From Acidobacteriota bacterium (GTDB lineage: Bacteria; Acidobacteriota; Terriglobia; Acidiferrales; UBA7541), in the NCBI GenBank assembly GCA_013289695.1, contig JABCZK010000013.1, positions 36,906 through 100,905 on the forward strand: 64,000 nucleotides of DNA, read 5' to 3'. How positions within the stretch are numbered: position 1 is the first letter of the stretch; each line of letters opens with the position of its first letter. The position numbers and the translations under genes are program-made. Shown here piece by piece: positions 26,226 through 36,507 of the stretch. The notes below the pieces were generated by a model, which searched no databases, was not told the origin of the DNA, and worked only from the letters and a program-made list of their open reading frames with translations.

Positions 26226-27257
26226 TTACGCCCGCGCACCCGCGCGTGCCTGGCTCGGTAATTCCTTCACCTTTTCGCGCATGGATTTCAGCGACAGCCC
26301 GCTGCGCACCAGGCCTGCAAATCCCAGGAAAATAAACGGAATGGTCAGCGCCAGGAACGCGAAAAACGAAAAACTTGTCGCCGTCGTCTTTTCCACCTGA
26401 AACACGCTCAACCCCAGCACGCAGAAAAACTGATAAGACCCCACGTTGGCTGGCGCGTTCGGCAGCGACACGCCCAAGTTGATGATCAGAAGCACCACGA
26501 TCGCCGCCAGAAACGGCAGCTGCAATCCGTAGGCCTTCATCATCGCCCACAGCCCCAGCACCTGGCAGGCCGGCATCAGCAGCGATGCGAACACCGCCGC
26601 ATAAAAAGTCGGCGCTGTGCCCATGGCGTGCAAACCCAGCAGCGCGCGCATCAATTTTCCAGGCAGACGCCGCTGTCCGGAGTAGCAATCAGGATCCTGT
26701 GAAAGTTTTACTTCCAGGTAGTAGATGACGATCACCACGACCCCCAGCAACACCAGGGTGATGATTCCCAGCGTATCGGCCACCCTGCGGAACCGCTGCG
26801 GCAAATCCACCAGCAGTGAAACCACCGCCAGCGACGCCGTCGCAATCACCAGATCCACCAGCCGCTCGACGCCCACCGATCCCAGCACTCGTCCGAGCCT
26901 GATGTCCTCGGCATCCGACACGATGTAGCTGCGCAGCAATTCGCCCGGCCGCAGCGGAAACACCAGGTTGGCGAACAGTCCCGCGTATACCGCGCGGATC
27001 GTGTGCGTCAGCTTCACTTTCCCGAACGGGCTGAGCAGCCATTTCCAGCGCAACGCCTGCACTCCGTAGCTCAGCACGTCGAAGCCCATGCCGATCGCCA
27101 CCCACTTCCAATCCACGCGAGACAGCTCGCGCACCGCTTGCATGAAATGAAAATCGTGCAGCACCCAAATCAGGCAGGCGGTCGCCAGCGTATAGCCGAG
27201 AATCCTCAGCACTCTGGACTTTTTTTGTACGACGACGATCTGGGCCGTGGTGTTCAA
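26226..27257 (-). CDS. Flippase-like (LPG synthase TM/UPF0104) membrane protein
   Basis: This 343-residue polytopic protein has about eight hydrophobic helices. Its segments fit the lysylphosphatidylglycerol synthase TM/AglD-like family: WKWVAIGMGFDVLSYGVQALRWKWLL, FANLVFPLRPGELLRSYIV with the family's N...PxRxGE(L/I)xR signature, SVGVERLVDL, and NLGVSLPNAPANVGSYQF. Family members are proposed lipid flippases or glycosyl-lipid accessory proteins. No lysyltransferase domain follows. It is separated by 260 unremarkable bases from the TPR/GAF gene; the gap holds no gene I can support. Confidence 0.86.
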   Translation of the reverse strand: MNTTAQIVVVQKKSRVLRILGYTLATACLIWVLHDFHFMQAVRELSRVDWKWVAIGMGFDVLSYGVQALRWKWLLSPFGKVKLTHTIRAVYAGLFANLVFPLRPGELLRSYIVSDAEDIRLGRVLGSVGVERLVDLVIATASLAVVSLLVDLPQRFRRVADTLGIITLVLLGVVVIVIYYLEVKLSQDPDCYSGQRRLPGKLMRALLGLHAMGTAPTFYAAVFASLLMPACQVLGLWAMMKAYGLQLPFLAAIVVLLIINLGVSLPNAPANVGSYQFFCVLGLSVFQVEKTTATSFSFFAFLALTIPFIFLGFAGLVRSGLSLKSMREKVKELPSQARAGARA

Positions 27258-27670
27258 TGAGCAGCTTCCGCCGCGCGTGTGTAGTGGAACTTGAAGTGTC
27301 GTTGCATCTGCAGATTCAACCGCAAATCTCCCGTCGCGGCCGTTTTTCGGCCGCCTGTTGACTCAAATGGCAAGATCTGGCAACCGCTAAACCGGCTACA
27401 GCCTACGATATCAGCTTTCCACAGGCAATCCGAGACTACCGGCGAAGGTGCTGGTACATCACCGGCCCGGGCGACCCCGGTCAGGGCAGCCGCCGACCCC
27501 GTCGCACGTCTTTCACTTTCAACCCTAAGCCTCGCGCTGAACTCCTGATTTCCGCTTTCCAATTTCGATTTTCCGTCTTTGTGTGGCAAACTCGATGGTT
27601 TGAAGGGCGCGACGCCCGCGCGCAGAGCGAGCTTCGCTCCAGCCTGCGCCGCGCGCTCGCACAGAGAGAC
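27258..27670. other. Spacer between divergent flippase gene and lepA, with a small hairpin
   Basis: About 410 bases lie between two divergent genes and should hold both promoters. The one clear structure is a perfect hairpin, GCGGCCG (27336-27342), a TTTTT loop, and CGGCCGC (27348-27354). The frame upstream of lepA stays open from 27581, but its residues do not look like LepA. I found no convincing promoter elements. Confidence 0.4.
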
Positions 27671-29485
27671 ATGGATCCCCAGTACATCCGCAATTTCTGC
27701 ATCATCGCGCACATTGACCACGGCAAATCCACGCTGGCCGACCGCTTGCTGGAACTTACCGGCGCGCTCACCCAACGCGAAATGCATTCGCAGGTGCTCG
27801 ATTCCATGGACCTCGAGCGCGAACGCGGCATCACCATCAAAGCCAAAAGCATTCGCCTGCATTACACCGCGCGCGACGGCCACGAATACCGCCTGAACCT
27901 GATTGATACCCCCGGCCACGTGGATTTTTCCTACGAAGTTTCCCGCGCGCTTTCCGCCTGCGAAGGCGCGCTGCTCGTCGTGGACGCGAGCCAGGGCGTC
28001 GAAGCGCAAACTGTGGCGAACGCCTTCCTCGCCTCACGCCACAATCTCACCATTATCCCGGTGATTAATAAAATTGACTTGCCCGCCGCGCGCATTGATT
28101 TCGCGAAGGAGCAAATCGAAAACGTTCTGGCGATTCCCGCCGATGAAGCTCTGCCCATCAGCGCAAAAAGCGGTCTGGGTGTCGAAGAAGTTCTGGAAGC
28201 CATCGTGCGCCTGGTTCCTGCGCCGAAAGGTTCTGAAGACGCGCCTCTGCGCGCGCTGATTTTCGATTCCTGGTTTGATTCCTATCGCGGCGCTGTGGTG
28301 CTGGTGCGCGTGATGGAAGGCCGCCTCACGCCGCACATGAAGATTCGGCTCACGTCAAGCAACGAAGTCTACGAGGTGGAAAATCTCGGCGTGCTTACGC
28401 CGAAACCGGTTGTGCTGCAGGAACTCGCCGCGGGAGACGTCGGCTTCATCATCGCCAACATAAAACGCGTGGCCGATGCGCGTGTGGGTGACACTGTCGT
28501 CGAAGACGGCCATCCCGAGCCGCCTCTGCCCGGTTTCGAAGCCATCAAGCCGATGGTCTTCGCCGGGCTTTTCCCGGTAAACGCCAGCGATTACGAAATG
28601 CTGCGCGACGCCCTGGGGAAATTGCAGCTCAACGACGCCGCGTTCTTCTACGAGCCGGAAAATTCCGTCGCCCTCGGGTTCGGCTTTCGCTGCGGCTTTC
28701 TCGGCCTGTTGCACATGGAAATCGTCCAGGAACGCCTCGAGCGCGAATTCAATATCGGCCTGATCACCACCGCGCCCAGCGTGCAATACCGCATCACCAC
28801 CACCGCGAACGAAGTGATGGAAGTGGATAACCCCACCAAATTTCCGCCGCCCGCTTCGATTCAGAAAATCGAAGAGCCCATGCTCACCTCCATGATCATC
28901 ACTTCGGAAGAATCCGTCGGCGGCGTGCTGCAACTGTGCGAAGAGAAACGGGGCGCGCAAAAGAAGTTCGAATACCTTTCGCCCACGCGCATCATGCTCA
29001 CTTACGAAATGCCGCTCAACGAAATCGTTCTCGATTTTTACGACCGCCTGAAAAGCGTTTCGCGCGGCTACGCTTCGCTCGACTATCATTTGTCCGGCTA
29101 TCACGAATCGGACCTGGTGAAGCTTGACGTGCTCGTGGGCGGCGAGCCAGTGGACGCGCTCACCGTGATCTGCCACCGCGACCAATCCTACGAACGCGGC
29201 CGCGACCTAGTCTCGCGCTTGCGCAAACTCATCCCGCGCCAGATGTTCGAAATCGCCATACAGGCCGCCATCGGCAGCCGCGTCATCGCCCGCGAAACGA
29301 TCAGCCCCATCCGCAAAAACGTGATCGCCAAATGCTACGGCGGCGACATTTCCCGCAAACGCAAACTCCTCGAAAAACAAAAAGAAGGCAAAAAACGCAT
29401 GAAACGCGTCGGCCGCGTGGACATCCCCCAGGAAGCCTTCCTCGCAGTTTTAAAGGTTTCCGGCGGTGCTGCGGACGAGGAGTGA
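27671..29485 (+). CDS. lepA: Elongation factor 4 (LepA)
   Basis: This 604-residue translational GTPase has the G1 loop in [18 protein letters not shown], switch [12 protein letters not shown]3 DTPGHVDF and G4 NKID. The C-terminal LepA-specific region includes VGYASLDYH-type sequence ([17 protein letters not shown]) and ends with [15 protein letters not shown]4 binds the ribosome and back-translocates or reactivates stalled elongation complexes. The ATG at 27671 is the family start; only a weak GAGA lies upstream. The stop TGA at 29483 is followed in the same frame by a secreted TPR protein. Confidence 0.97.
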   Translation: MDPQYIRNFCIIAHIDHGKSTLADRLLELTGALTQREMHSQVLDSMDLERERGITIKAKSIRLHYTARDGHEYRLNLIDTPGHVDFSYEVSRALSACEGALLVVDASQGVEAQTVANAFLASRHNLTIIPVINKIDLPAARIDFAKEQIENVLAIPADEALPISAKSGLGVEEVLEAIVRLVPAPKGSEDAPLRALIFDSWFDSYRGAVVLVRVMEGRLTPHMKIRLTSSNEVYEVENLGVLTPKPVVLQELAAGDVGFIIANIKRVADARVGDTVVEDGHPEPPLPGFEAIKPMVFAGLFPVNASDYEMLRDALGKLQLNDAAFFYEPENSVALGFGFRCGFLGLLHMEIVQERLEREFNIGLITTAPSVQYRITTTANEVMEVDNPTKFPPPASIQKIEEPMLTSMIITSEESVGGVLQLCEEKRGAQKKFEYLSPTRIMLTYEMPLNEIVLDFYDRLKSVSRGYASLDYHLSGYHESDLVKLDVLVGGEPVDALTVICHRDQSYERGRDLVSRLRKLIPRQMFEIAIQAAIGSRVIARETISPIRKNVIAKCYGGDISRKRKLLEKQKEGKKRMKRVGRVDIPQEAFLAVLKVSGGAADEE

Positions 29486-29488
29486 GAT

Positions 29489-30349
29489 ATCAGAGTCGCA
29501 CCTCTGCGAACGATCCTGACTATCACCGCGCTGCTGGCTGCGGTGGAGAGCGGCAACGGTGCGTGGTCCGCTCCTCAAGAGGATCCAAGCGCACAGCGCG
29601 CGGAAGCGAGAAGGCGGCTATACGACGGAGTCCAGGCTTTTAAAGATGGACAAATTGATCAGGCTGTTACCGATTTCCAGGACTCCAAGGATCTCGATCC
29701 CTCGCTTGTGAATGCTCGGCTCTATCTGGCGACGGCGCTCTCTGCGCTATATATTCCAGGAAACACCTCTGCCGAAAACGCCCAGCACGGCAACCAAGCG
29801 CTTCAGGAATTCAAGGACATTCTGGAAGCGCACCCCGACAATCTGTCAGCGATCGATGGCGCTGGCTCAATTCTATACAATTTAGCAGGCACGCCATTTG
29901 ACCCGGAGAAGATGGAAAAGTCGAAGGCTTATCATCAGAAACACAGCGAACTGAGACCGGGGGATCCCGAGCCGTATTATTGGGTCGGCGTCATCGACTG
30001 GTCTTTAGCATTCCGCGGCAATCGCGAAATGCGCGAGGATTTCAACAGGATCGCAAAAAAGCCCGTCAAGAATACGGATCCGACGCCTCCTACACTCGCC
30101 GCGCAGTTTCGGCACAGATATGGCGGGATCGTCGACGAAGGAATTGCAAATTTGAAGAAAGCGATGGACCTTCGTCCCGATTACGACGATGCAATGGCGT
30201 ATCTCAATCTTCTCTATCGCCAGAAGGCAGACACGGAAGTGACGCTTGACGAGCAGAAACTTGACATAAGAATCGCCGACGACTTGGTTGATCAGGTGAA
30301 AGCTATCAAGGCGAGAAAAATGAATCCGTCCCAAAGCTCTCAGCAATGA
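29489..30349 (+). CDS. Secreted TPR protein with apparent non-canonical start
   Basis: The mature part has at least three TPR-like helix pairs (e.g. RLYDGVQAFKDGQIDQAVTDF, then SLVNARLYLATALSAL, and later DEGIANLKKAMDLRPDYDDAM). The first ATG/GTG/TTG in frame is the GTG at 29543, but the 18 codons before it encode a good signal-peptide core (LRTILTITALLAAV). GAGGAG at 29477-29482, the last codons of lepA, lies 6 bases before an ATC codon at 29489, so I propose ATC as start (286 residues). With the GTG the protein has 268 residues and no signal peptide. Role unknown; TPR proteins of this kind bind other proteins in the periplasm. Confidence 0.68.
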   Translation: MRVAPLRTILTITALLAAVESGNGAWSAPQEDPSAQRAEARRRLYDGVQAFKDGQIDQAVTDFQDSKDLDPSLVNARLYLATALSALYIPGNTSAENAQHGNQALQEFKDILEAHPDNLSAIDGAGSILYNLAGTPFDPEKMEKSKAYHQKHSELRPGDPEPYYWVGVIDWSLAFRGNREMREDFNRIAKKPVKNTDPTPPTLAAQFRHRYGGIVDEGIANLKKAMDLRPDYDDAMAYLNLLYRQKADTEVTLDEQKLDIRIADDLVDQVKAIKARKMNPSQSSQQ

Positions 30350-30354
30350 ATTCG

Positions 30355-31854
30355 TCAGGCGTTTTTCTTGGTGCGGACGGTAGCACCAACTTCACCGCGC
30401 GCCACTCGCACTGAAATATCTTCGCCTAACGCCACCTGATCGGGTGAACGCAGCACCTTTCCCGCTGCGTCATACGCAATCGCGTAGCCGCGCTCCAGAA
30501 TCTTCAGTGGGCTGCGCTCATCGAGCGTTAGCGCGGCAGATTGCAATAATCGTCGCTTCGCGATCAGTACGCGATCAATGCGTACCTGCAGGTCGGTGGA
30601 ATCCCGTTCCAATCTCCGCCGCAAATGGCCGACCCGCGCACGCAAATCGAGCGCCGCAAACCGCACTTGCGCGATCGCGAATCCGCGCCGTTTGCGCGCC
30701 ACGACGCGCTCCAGCGCAGCCCGCAGCAAACCGTGCTGCTGCTCGATGCGCCGCGCCAGCACGGCCGCGCGCCCGCGCAGATCGAACGATGCAATATGCG
30801 CGTTCGCCTCCGTCAGCCGCTGCCGAGCCATCGCCAAACGCAGCCGCAAACCAATCGCCAGCGAGTTCGCCATTTCATCCAGCTGCTGCCGCCGGTTGCG
30901 CAACACCAGCTCCAGCTGCCGGAATCCGCGATGCGTCTGCAAATCGCGCACGCGATGCCGCCACTGCGAAAGCCGGTAGCGCATGTGGTGCGCAATTTGC
31001 CGCTGATATTCCGCGATGTGCCGCTCGAATTCCTCTCGCGACTTCACCACGATTTCCGCGGCCGCCGAAGGAGTAGGCGCGCGCAAATCCGCCACAAAAT
31101 CCGCAATCGTGAAATCCGTTTCGTGCCCCACACCCGTAATCACCGGAATCAGCGACGCGAAAATCGCCCGCGCCAGAATTTCCTCGTTGAACGCCCACAA
31201 ATCTTCCAGCGACCCGCCGCCGCGCGTCAGAATCAGCACATCCACTGTTTTCGCCTGGTTGAAATACCGCAGCGCCTCCACGATTTCCGCCGCTGCTCCC
31301 GCACCCTGCACCTTAACCGGATACAGGCTCACTTGTGCGTTGGGAAATCGGCGCTTCAGCACGCGCAGAACGTCGCGAATGGCCGCGCCGGTCGGGGACG
31401 TCACCACCCCGATGCAGCGCGGAAGCACCGGCAGCGGTTTCTTGCGCGCCGCAGCGAATAATCCTTCTCGTTCCAGCTTCTTCTTGAGCTCCTCGAACGC
31501 CAGCTGCAACGCGCCTAATCCCACCGGCTCGATTAGCGTCACGTAAATCTGATATTCGCCGCGCGCGTCATACACGCTCAGCGCGCCGCGCACGGTGATG
31601 TGCAGCCCATCCTCCGGCTTGAATTTCATCCCGCGCATCTGGTCGCGGAAACACACGCAGCGAATTTGCGACTTCGCATCCTTCAGCGTGAAATAACAAT
31701 GCCCGGACTGCGCCAGGTGGCAGTTCGAAACCTCGCCCTCCACCCACACCTCTGGCAGCGCCGACTCCAACAGCTCGCGGATGCGTGCCGTCAGCTCGCT
31801 GACCTTCCACATCCGCCGCTCCGGCATCAGATTGAATAGTGAAGTCTGGCTCAT
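30355..31854 (-). CDS. xseA: Exodeoxyribonuclease VII large subunit
   Basis: This 499-residue protein has an N-terminal OB fold ([14 protein letters not shown], then [24 protein letters not shown]), a catalytic core with [36 protein letters not shown] and [19 protein letters not shown], and a long coiled-coil C-terminus rich in Arg. With XseB it degrades single-stranded DNA to oligonucleotides. No xseB is in the window. The gene directly follows the DUF2905 gene (4-base gap) on the minus strand and converges with the TPR gene. Confidence 0.95.
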   Translation of the reverse strand: MSQTSLFNLMPERRMWKVSELTARIRELLESALPEVWVEGEVSNCHLAQSGHCYFTLKDAKSQIRCVCFRDQMRGMKFKPEDGLHITVRGALSVYDARGEYQIYVTLIEPVGLGALQLAFEELKKKLEREGLFAAARKKPLPVLPRCIGVVTSPTGAAIRDVLRVLKRRFPNAQVSLYPVKVQGAGAAAEIVEALRYFNQAKTVDVLILTRGGGSLEDLWAFNEEILARAIFASLIPVITGVGHETDFTIADFVADLRAPTPSAAAEIVVKSREEFERHIAEYQRQIAHHMRYRLSQWRHRVRDLQTHRGFRQLELVLRNRRQQLDEMANSLAIGLRLRLAMARQRLTEANAHIASFDLRGRAAVLARRIEQQHGLLRAALERVVARKRRGFAIAQVRFAALDLRARVGHLRRRLERDSTDLQVRIDRVLIAKRRLLQSAALTLDERSPLKILERGYAIAYDAAGKVLRSPDQVALGEDISVRVARGEVGATVRTKKNA

Positions 31855-31858
31855 GTCT

Positions 31859-32092
31859 CTATCTGCGGAAATGATTCACAACCCACAGGAGCAAACTCAA
31901 GACCACGCTCAACAGAACGCAAGTCATCACCGGAAAATACAAACTTCCACTGCGCCCCCGATACACAATATCGCCCGGCAAACGTCCCAGCCGAAACGGC
32001 AGTCTTCCGCTGAAGAGGAGCAGCGCGCCCACACCGGCCAACACGATTCCCAGCACAAGCAGAAGCTTTCCGGTTTCGCGTAATGCATCCAT
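31859..32092 (-). CDS. DUF2905 family small membrane protein
   Basis: This 77-residue protein has two hydrophobic helices ([18 protein letters not shown] and [18 protein letters not shown]) joined by the DUF2905 loop [20 protein letters not shown]. The family is widespread and uncharacterised. I start at the ATG at 32092; the longer frame upstream (to 32278) is low-complexity and unlikely. The 250 bases between it and ndk contain no gene I can support. It precedes xseA by 4 bases, implying co-translation. Confidence 0.85.
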   Translation of the reverse strand: MDALRETGKLLLVLGIVLAGVGALLLFSGRLPFRLGRLPGDIVYRGRSGSLYFPVMTCVLLSVVLSLLLWVVNHFRR

Positions 32093-32341
32093 GGCAGCGC
32101 GCGCAGCGCTCCATTCTACTCCGAACGATTGATCAGGCGCCGCTGTTGCGCGCAAACGTAATTTCACACACAAGCATCTCGCCAGAGAAGACCCGAGAGG
32201 AGCACCACCGACGAGAAAAGTAATCCTGCTGCTCTGCGCCGCCGCTGGCTGCGCCCCAGCTGGTCGCGATTTCAACACCGAGTCGGCCTGGTAGGGGCGG
32301 TTCGTGAACCGCCTGCCTAAATCGCGGCGCGCCCAATCAGC

Positions 32342-32761
32342 CTAGACTAGCTCCGAACCAGAAAAGAAATAGCCAATTTCGTACGCGGCGGTATCCTGCG
32401 CATCCGATCCGTGCGTGCAATTAAACTGAATGCTCTCGCCCAACTCCTTGCGTATGGTGCCGGCAGCGGCCTTCGCCGGATCCGTCGCGCCCATCGTCTC
32501 GCGCCATTTCGCAATCCCATTTTCAGCCTCAAGCACCATCACCACCGTCTTGCCCGAGCTCATGAAATCCGTCAGCTCGCCGAAAAATCCCCGGTCGCGA
32601 TGCACCGCGTAAAATCCCTCGGCCTGCTTCTTCGTCAAACGCAGCGACTTGATCGCGATGATCTTGAATTTCGCCGCATGCACGCGGCTAAGGATGTCGG
32701 CGGTAAGCCCACGCCCCACTGCGTCCGGCTTAACAATTGCCAAAGTTCTCTCGACGGCCAT
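32342..32761 (-). CDS. ndk: Nucleoside diphosphate kinase
   Basis: This 139-residue Ndk begins RTLAIVKPDAVGRGL. Its phosphorylated His117 lies in FNCTHGSDAQDTAAYEI, where most bacterial enzymes have a small hydrophobic pair before the His. DFMSSGKTVVMVLEAENGI and ATDPAKAAAGTIRKE are also typical. It transfers the gamma phosphate between NTPs and NDPs. It lies 58 bases downstream of sucD; succinyl-CoA synthetase can produce GTP or ATP, so the link with Ndk makes metabolic sense. Confidence 0.96.
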   Translation of the reverse strand: MAVERTLAIVKPDAVGRGLTADILSRVHAAKFKIIAIKSLRLTKKQAEGFYAVHRDRGFFGELTDFMSSGKTVVMVLEAENGIAKWRETMGATDPAKAAAGTIRKELGESIQFNCTHGSDAQDTAAYEIGYFFSGSELV

Positions 32762-32819
32762 TCGCTTGATCTCCCAAAATTAAAATGATGCGCGCACTCG
32801 CAACACGCTACGCGACGCC

Positions 32820-33764
32820 CTACTTCTTTTTCTTTCCAGGCTTCTTCGCTTTTGCGGCAGCCGGCTTTTTCTTCGCGACCGGTTTCGTCTTCGATTTACC
32901 CAACGCCGCCGCCATCGTGTGACCGATCTCCGCCGGACTCTGCACCGTGAGAATCCCGGCCGCGCGCATCGCTTTATATTTTTCCGCCGCAGTTCCCTGC
33001 CCGCCGCTGATGATCGCCCCGGCATGTCCCATCCGCCGTCCCGGAGGCGCGGTCTGTCCCGCGATGAATCCCACCACCGGTTTGCGCACATGCTTCTTGA
33101 TGTATTCCGCCGCCACTTCCTCGGCATTGCCGCCGATTTCGCCGATCAGAACGATTGCATGCGTATCGCGATCTTCATTGAACATCTTGATCGCATCCAG
33201 AAAACTCGTGCCGATGATCGGATCGCCGCCAATCCCGATGCAAGTGGATTGCCCGATCCCCAGATGCGTCAGCTGATCCACGGCCTCGTACGTCAAGGTT
33301 CCACTGCGGCTCACCACGCCTACGTGCCCCTGCTTGTGAATCGAGCCCGGCATAATTCCGATTTTGCATTTCCCCGGCGAAATAATTCCCGGACAATTCG
33401 GCCCAATCAATCGCGTCCGCGAATTCTTCAGTGCCGCCGCCACGCGCACCATGTCCAACGTCGGGACGCCTTCGGTGATACAAATCACCAGCGGCAAGCC
33501 CGCGTCCATGGCTTCCAGAATCGCATCCGCGGCAAACGGCGGCGGCACAAAGATTACCGACACGTTGGCCTTCGTCGCCTGCACCGCCTCCGTCACGGTA
33601 TTGCATACCGGCACGCCCAGGTGCGTGGTCCCACCCTTCCCCGGCGTCACGCCCGCCACCACTTTCGTCCCGTAATCCAGCATCTGCTGCGCGTGAAAAC
33701 TTCCTTCCCGCCCCGTGATTCCCTGCACGATCAGCCGCGTATCCTTGTCAACCAGCACGCTCAT
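32820..33764 (-). CDS. sucD: Succinyl-CoA synthetase alpha subunit
   Basis: This 314-residue protein has an N-terminal CoA-binding domain ([34 protein letters not shown]) and the catalytic phosphohistidine in [36 protein letters not shown] is also diagnostic. After the normal end near residue 290 there is a 20-odd-residue Lys/Ala/Pro tail ([17 protein letters not shown]). It forms the TCA-cycle enzyme with SucC, and its ATG overlaps the sucC stop by four bases. Confidence 0.97.
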   Translation of the reverse strand: MSVLVDKDTRLIVQGITGREGSFHAQQMLDYGTKVVAGVTPGKGGTTHLGVPVCNTVTEAVQATKANVSVIFVPPPFAADAILEAMDAGLPLVICITEGVPTLDMVRVAAALKNSRTRLIGPNCPGIISPGKCKIGIMPGSIHKQGHVGVVSRSGTLTYEAVDQLTHLGIGQSTCIGIGGDPIIGTSFLDAIKMFNEDRDTHAIVLIGEIGGNAEEVAAEYIKKHVRKPVVGFIAGQTAPPGRRMGHAGAIISGGQGTAAEKYKAMRAAGILTVQSPAEIGHTMAAALGKSKTKPVAKKKPAAAKAKKPGKKKK

Positions 33765-34930
33765 CGTGCCCCTCCTGCAAGTTTCACCACTTTTTCAGCT
33801 CCGTCTTTCATTCCCTCCGCCACCGCGAAATTGAATCCGGAGTCACGCAAAATTTCCTTACCCTGTTTCACGTTGGTGCCTTCCATGCGCACCACCACCG
33901 GCACCTTGAACTTCAATTCTTTCGCCGCGTTCACCACGCCGCTGGCCAGCACATCGCAACGCAAAATCCCACCGAAAATATTCACGAACACGGCGCGTAC
34001 GTTCGGATCGCTCAGCAAAATCCGAAACGCGTTCTTCACCTGCTCTTCGGAAGCGCCGCCGCCAACATCCAGAAAATTCGCCGGACTGCCGCCGCTCAAT
34101 TTGATGATGTCCATGGTCGCCATCGCCAAACCAGCGCCGTTCACCATGCAGGCAATATCGCCATCCAGCTTGATGTAATTCAATTTGAACTTGGAAGCTT
34201 CCACTTCTAGCGGCGTTTCCTCTTCCAGGTCGCGCAAATCCTTGAATTCCGGATGCCGGTACAGCGCATTGTCATCAAAAGTTACTTTCGCATCCAGCGC
34301 CACCAATTTCCCGTCGCCAGTCACCACGCACGGATTGATTTCGATCATCGAAGCATCCGTCTCGATAAACGCGCGATACAGTGCCTGAAAAAACGGCACG
34401 GCGACTCCAGCTTGTTCCGGCGTCAAGCCCAACCCAAACGCCAGCTTGCGCGCCTGATATGGCTGAAATCCGGTGGCCGGATCAATCGCCTCGCGCAAAA
34501 TCGCTTCCGGATGATCTTTCGCAACTTCCTCAATTTCCATCCCGCCCGCCGCGCTAGCCATGAAAATCGGCGCGCCCAACGCGCGATCCACCAAAATCCC
34601 CAGATAAAGTTCGCGCTTGATGTCCAAACCCTCTTCGATCAACAAGCGCCGCACGATGCGTCCTTCTTCTCCCGTCTGCGGCGTCACCAATTTCATTCCC
34701 AAAATCTGCCCCGCCAGCGTCGCGGCATCGTCAGGAGATTTCGCCAGTTTCACGCCGCCGGCCTTCCCGCGCCCGCCCGCATGAATCTGCGCCTTCACCA
34801 CGACCACGGATGTTCCCAGCCGCTGCGCCACCGCCCGGGCTTCATCCTTCTTAAAAACCACTTCTCCGCGCGGTACCGGGACCCCAAATTTCGCAAGGAT
34901 ACCCTTGGCCTGATATTCGTGGATCTTCAT
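33761..34930 (-). CDS. sucC: Succinyl-CoA synthetase beta subunit
   Basis: This 389-residue ATP-grasp protein starts [20 protein letters not shown], with [20 protein letters not shown] in the ATP-grasp fold, [26 protein letters not shown] for metal/nucleotide binding, and a C-terminal ligase domain with [18 protein letters not shown] and GGILRCDV. It binds nucleotide and succinate in the complex with SucD. GGAG precedes the ATG. It is the first gene of the sucC-sucD-ndk run. Confidence 0.97.
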   Translation of the reverse strand: MKIHEYQAKGILAKFGVPVPRGEVVFKKDEARAVAQRLGTSVVVVKAQIHAGGRGKAGGVKLAKSPDDAATLAGQILGMKLVTPQTGEEGRIVRRLLIEEGLDIKRELYLGILVDRALGAPIFMASAAGGMEIEEVAKDHPEAILREAIDPATGFQPYQARKLAFGLGLTPEQAGVAVPFFQALYRAFIETDASMIEINPCVVTGDGKLVALDAKVTFDDNALYRHPEFKDLRDLEEETPLEVEASKFKLNYIKLDGDIACMVNGAGLAMATMDIIKLSGGSPANFLDVGGGASEEQVKNAFRILLSDPNVRAVFVNIFGGILRCDVLASGVVNAAKELKFKVPVVVRMEGTNVKQGKEILRDSGFNFAVAEGMKDGAEKVVKLAGGAR

Positions 34931-35188
34931 TCCAGCTCCATCGGCTTCCTGAAGGTCGCCTTGAATAGCGGTGATTTCCAGATATAATGCAAAGAACGGA
35001 GTTTACCTGTTACCGCAAAAGCAGGCAAGCGAGGTGCAGTTGCAATGCCGACCGGTTTGCTCAGCTTGAACGGCATTGTTCAAATCCTTCTTGGGATCAA
35101 GCTTTTCAGATCTGGATGCAGTGGCATCAAGTCCGCTCCCGGACCCCAACTGTGGGAACCTTCTCGCAATCCTTCGCCGCCCGAGAAG

Positions 35189-35299
35189 ATGGAATCGAAT
35201 CAACAAACAATCTCGATCGGATTGGGGGCGGCATTGATAGCATTAGGAATATTGAATTTGTCGGTGGGCCTCCTTCGCCTTTTTCATGGAAAATACTAG
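35189..35299 (+). CDS. Possible 36-residue membrane peptide in a long spacer
   Basis: The 489-base gap between sucC and trpD holds one candidate. An ATG at 35189 after GAGAAG opens a 36-residue frame with a single hydrophobic helix (ISIGLGAALIALGILNLSVG) and a basic end (RLFHGKY). The same frame extends upstream to an ATG at 35045 (84 residues), but that part has no clear structure. I have no family match; it may be chance. Nothing else is visible in 34931-35419, which should also hold the promoters of sucC and trpD. Confidence 0.3.
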   Translation: MESNQQTISIGLGAALIALGILNLSVGLLRLFHGKY

Positions 35300-35419
35300 C
35301 CGTTTCAGGGCCAGGCTGTTTTGTGCTTGCCTACCTGCGGTGCCGCAGCCAGATTTCATTATTGAAGGGCCCGCCATCGCCGGTAGAATCTCCAGAATCG
35401 CAAAGCCGAGTGACAAGCG

Positions 35420-36490
35420 ATGATTCACGAAGCACTCGACAAACTAATCCAAGGCGAAGACCTCTCGCGCGCCGAAGCGCAAGCCGCGATGGAGCAAATC
35501 CTTTCCGGCCACGCCAGCACCGAGCAGATTGCGGCCCTGCTGATCGCTCTGCGCATAAAAGGCGAAACCGTGGACGAAGTGGTCGGCTTCGCCCTGGCCA
35601 TGCGCCGACACGCCACGCCAATTTTTCCCGCCGGCCGCAAACATCCCGACGCAGTGATCGTAGACACCTGCGGCACCGGCGGCGACGCGCGCGGCACGTT
35701 CAACATTTCCACCGCGGTCGCTTTCGTCGTCGCCGGCGCCGGCGTGCGCGTCGCCAAACACGGCAACCGCTCGACCGGCTCGCGCTGCGGCTCCGCCGAC
35801 GTGCTCGAAGCCCTCGGCGCGAAAATCGAACTCCCGCCCGAACGCGTCGCCGAATCCATCGAGAAAATAGGCATCGGCTTTCTCTACGCTCCCGCGATGC
35901 ACACCGCCACGCGTTACGCCATACCCGCGCGCCGCGAGCTGCGCGTGCGCACCGTTTTTAATCTGCTCGGCCCGCTCACCAATCCCGCCCGAGCCTCCGC
36001 ACAAATCGTCGGCGTGTACGATGCAAGTCTCACCGAACTGGTGGCGCAGGCCCTAGGCGAATTGGGCGTGCAGCGCGCGCTCGTCGTTCACGGCGCCGAT
36101 GGCCTGGATGAAATTTCCATCAGCGGTGAAACTTCCATCGCCGAATTGCGCGATGGCGGAGTGCGCAGCTACACCGTCGCGCCCGAAGATTTTGGCCTGC
36201 GCCGCGCGCCACTCGAAGCGATTCGCGGCGGCGATGCCGCGCACAATGCCGAAATCATTCACAAAGTTCTGGGCAGAGCGTCTCACCCCCACGAACACGG
36301 CCCGCACCGCGACATCGTGCTGGCAAATGCAGCCGGAGCGCTGTTCGTCGCAGGCCGCGCCCCGGATTTTCTCGATGGCCTGCGCCTCGCCACAGACTCC
36401 ATTGACTCCGGCGCAGCCCGCGCCAAGCTCGAAGCTTTGGTCGCGTTTTCACAATCCGCCGCAGGCCATCACAACCAATCCGCATCCTGA
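35420..36490 (+). CDS. trpD: Anthranilate phosphoribosyltransferase
   Basis: This 356-residue enzyme has the PRPP loop [48 protein letters not shown] and [11 protein letters not shown], and later [12 protein letters not shown] and the C-terminal [10 protein letters not shown]. It attaches phosphoribose to anthranilate in tryptophan synthesis. It is on the plus strand, facing the minus-strand trpE/trpG genes a kilobase away, so the trp genes are split into two convergent units. The last ~15 residues (AGHHNQSAS) are a non-conserved tail. Confidence 0.96.
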   Translation: MIHEALDKLIQGEDLSRAEAQAAMEQILSGHASTEQIAALLIALRIKGETVDEVVGFALAMRRHATPIFPAGRKHPDAVIVDTCGTGGDARGTFNISTAVAFVVAGAGVRVAKHGNRSTGSRCGSADVLEALGAKIELPPERVAESIEKIGIGFLYAPAMHTATRYAIPARRELRVRTVFNLLGPLTNPARASAQIVGVYDASLTELVAQALGELGVQRALVVHGADGLDEISISGETSIAELRDGGVRSYTVAPEDFGLRRAPLEAIRGGDAAHNAEIIHKVLGRASHPHEHGPHRDIVLANAAGALFVAGRAPDFLDGLRLATDSIDSGAARAKLEALVAFSQSAAGHHNQSAS

Positions 36491-36507
36491 TTGGAATTCC
36501 CTACGAC

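Noticed and set aside
27336-27354. GCGGCCG hairpin as a terminator
   Set aside because: It lies between divergent gene starts, where no transcript should end, and no T-tract follows the stem.
34987-35961. 324-codon plus-strand frame before and over trpD
   Set aside because: Its second half is a wrong-frame Arg-rich reading of trpD.
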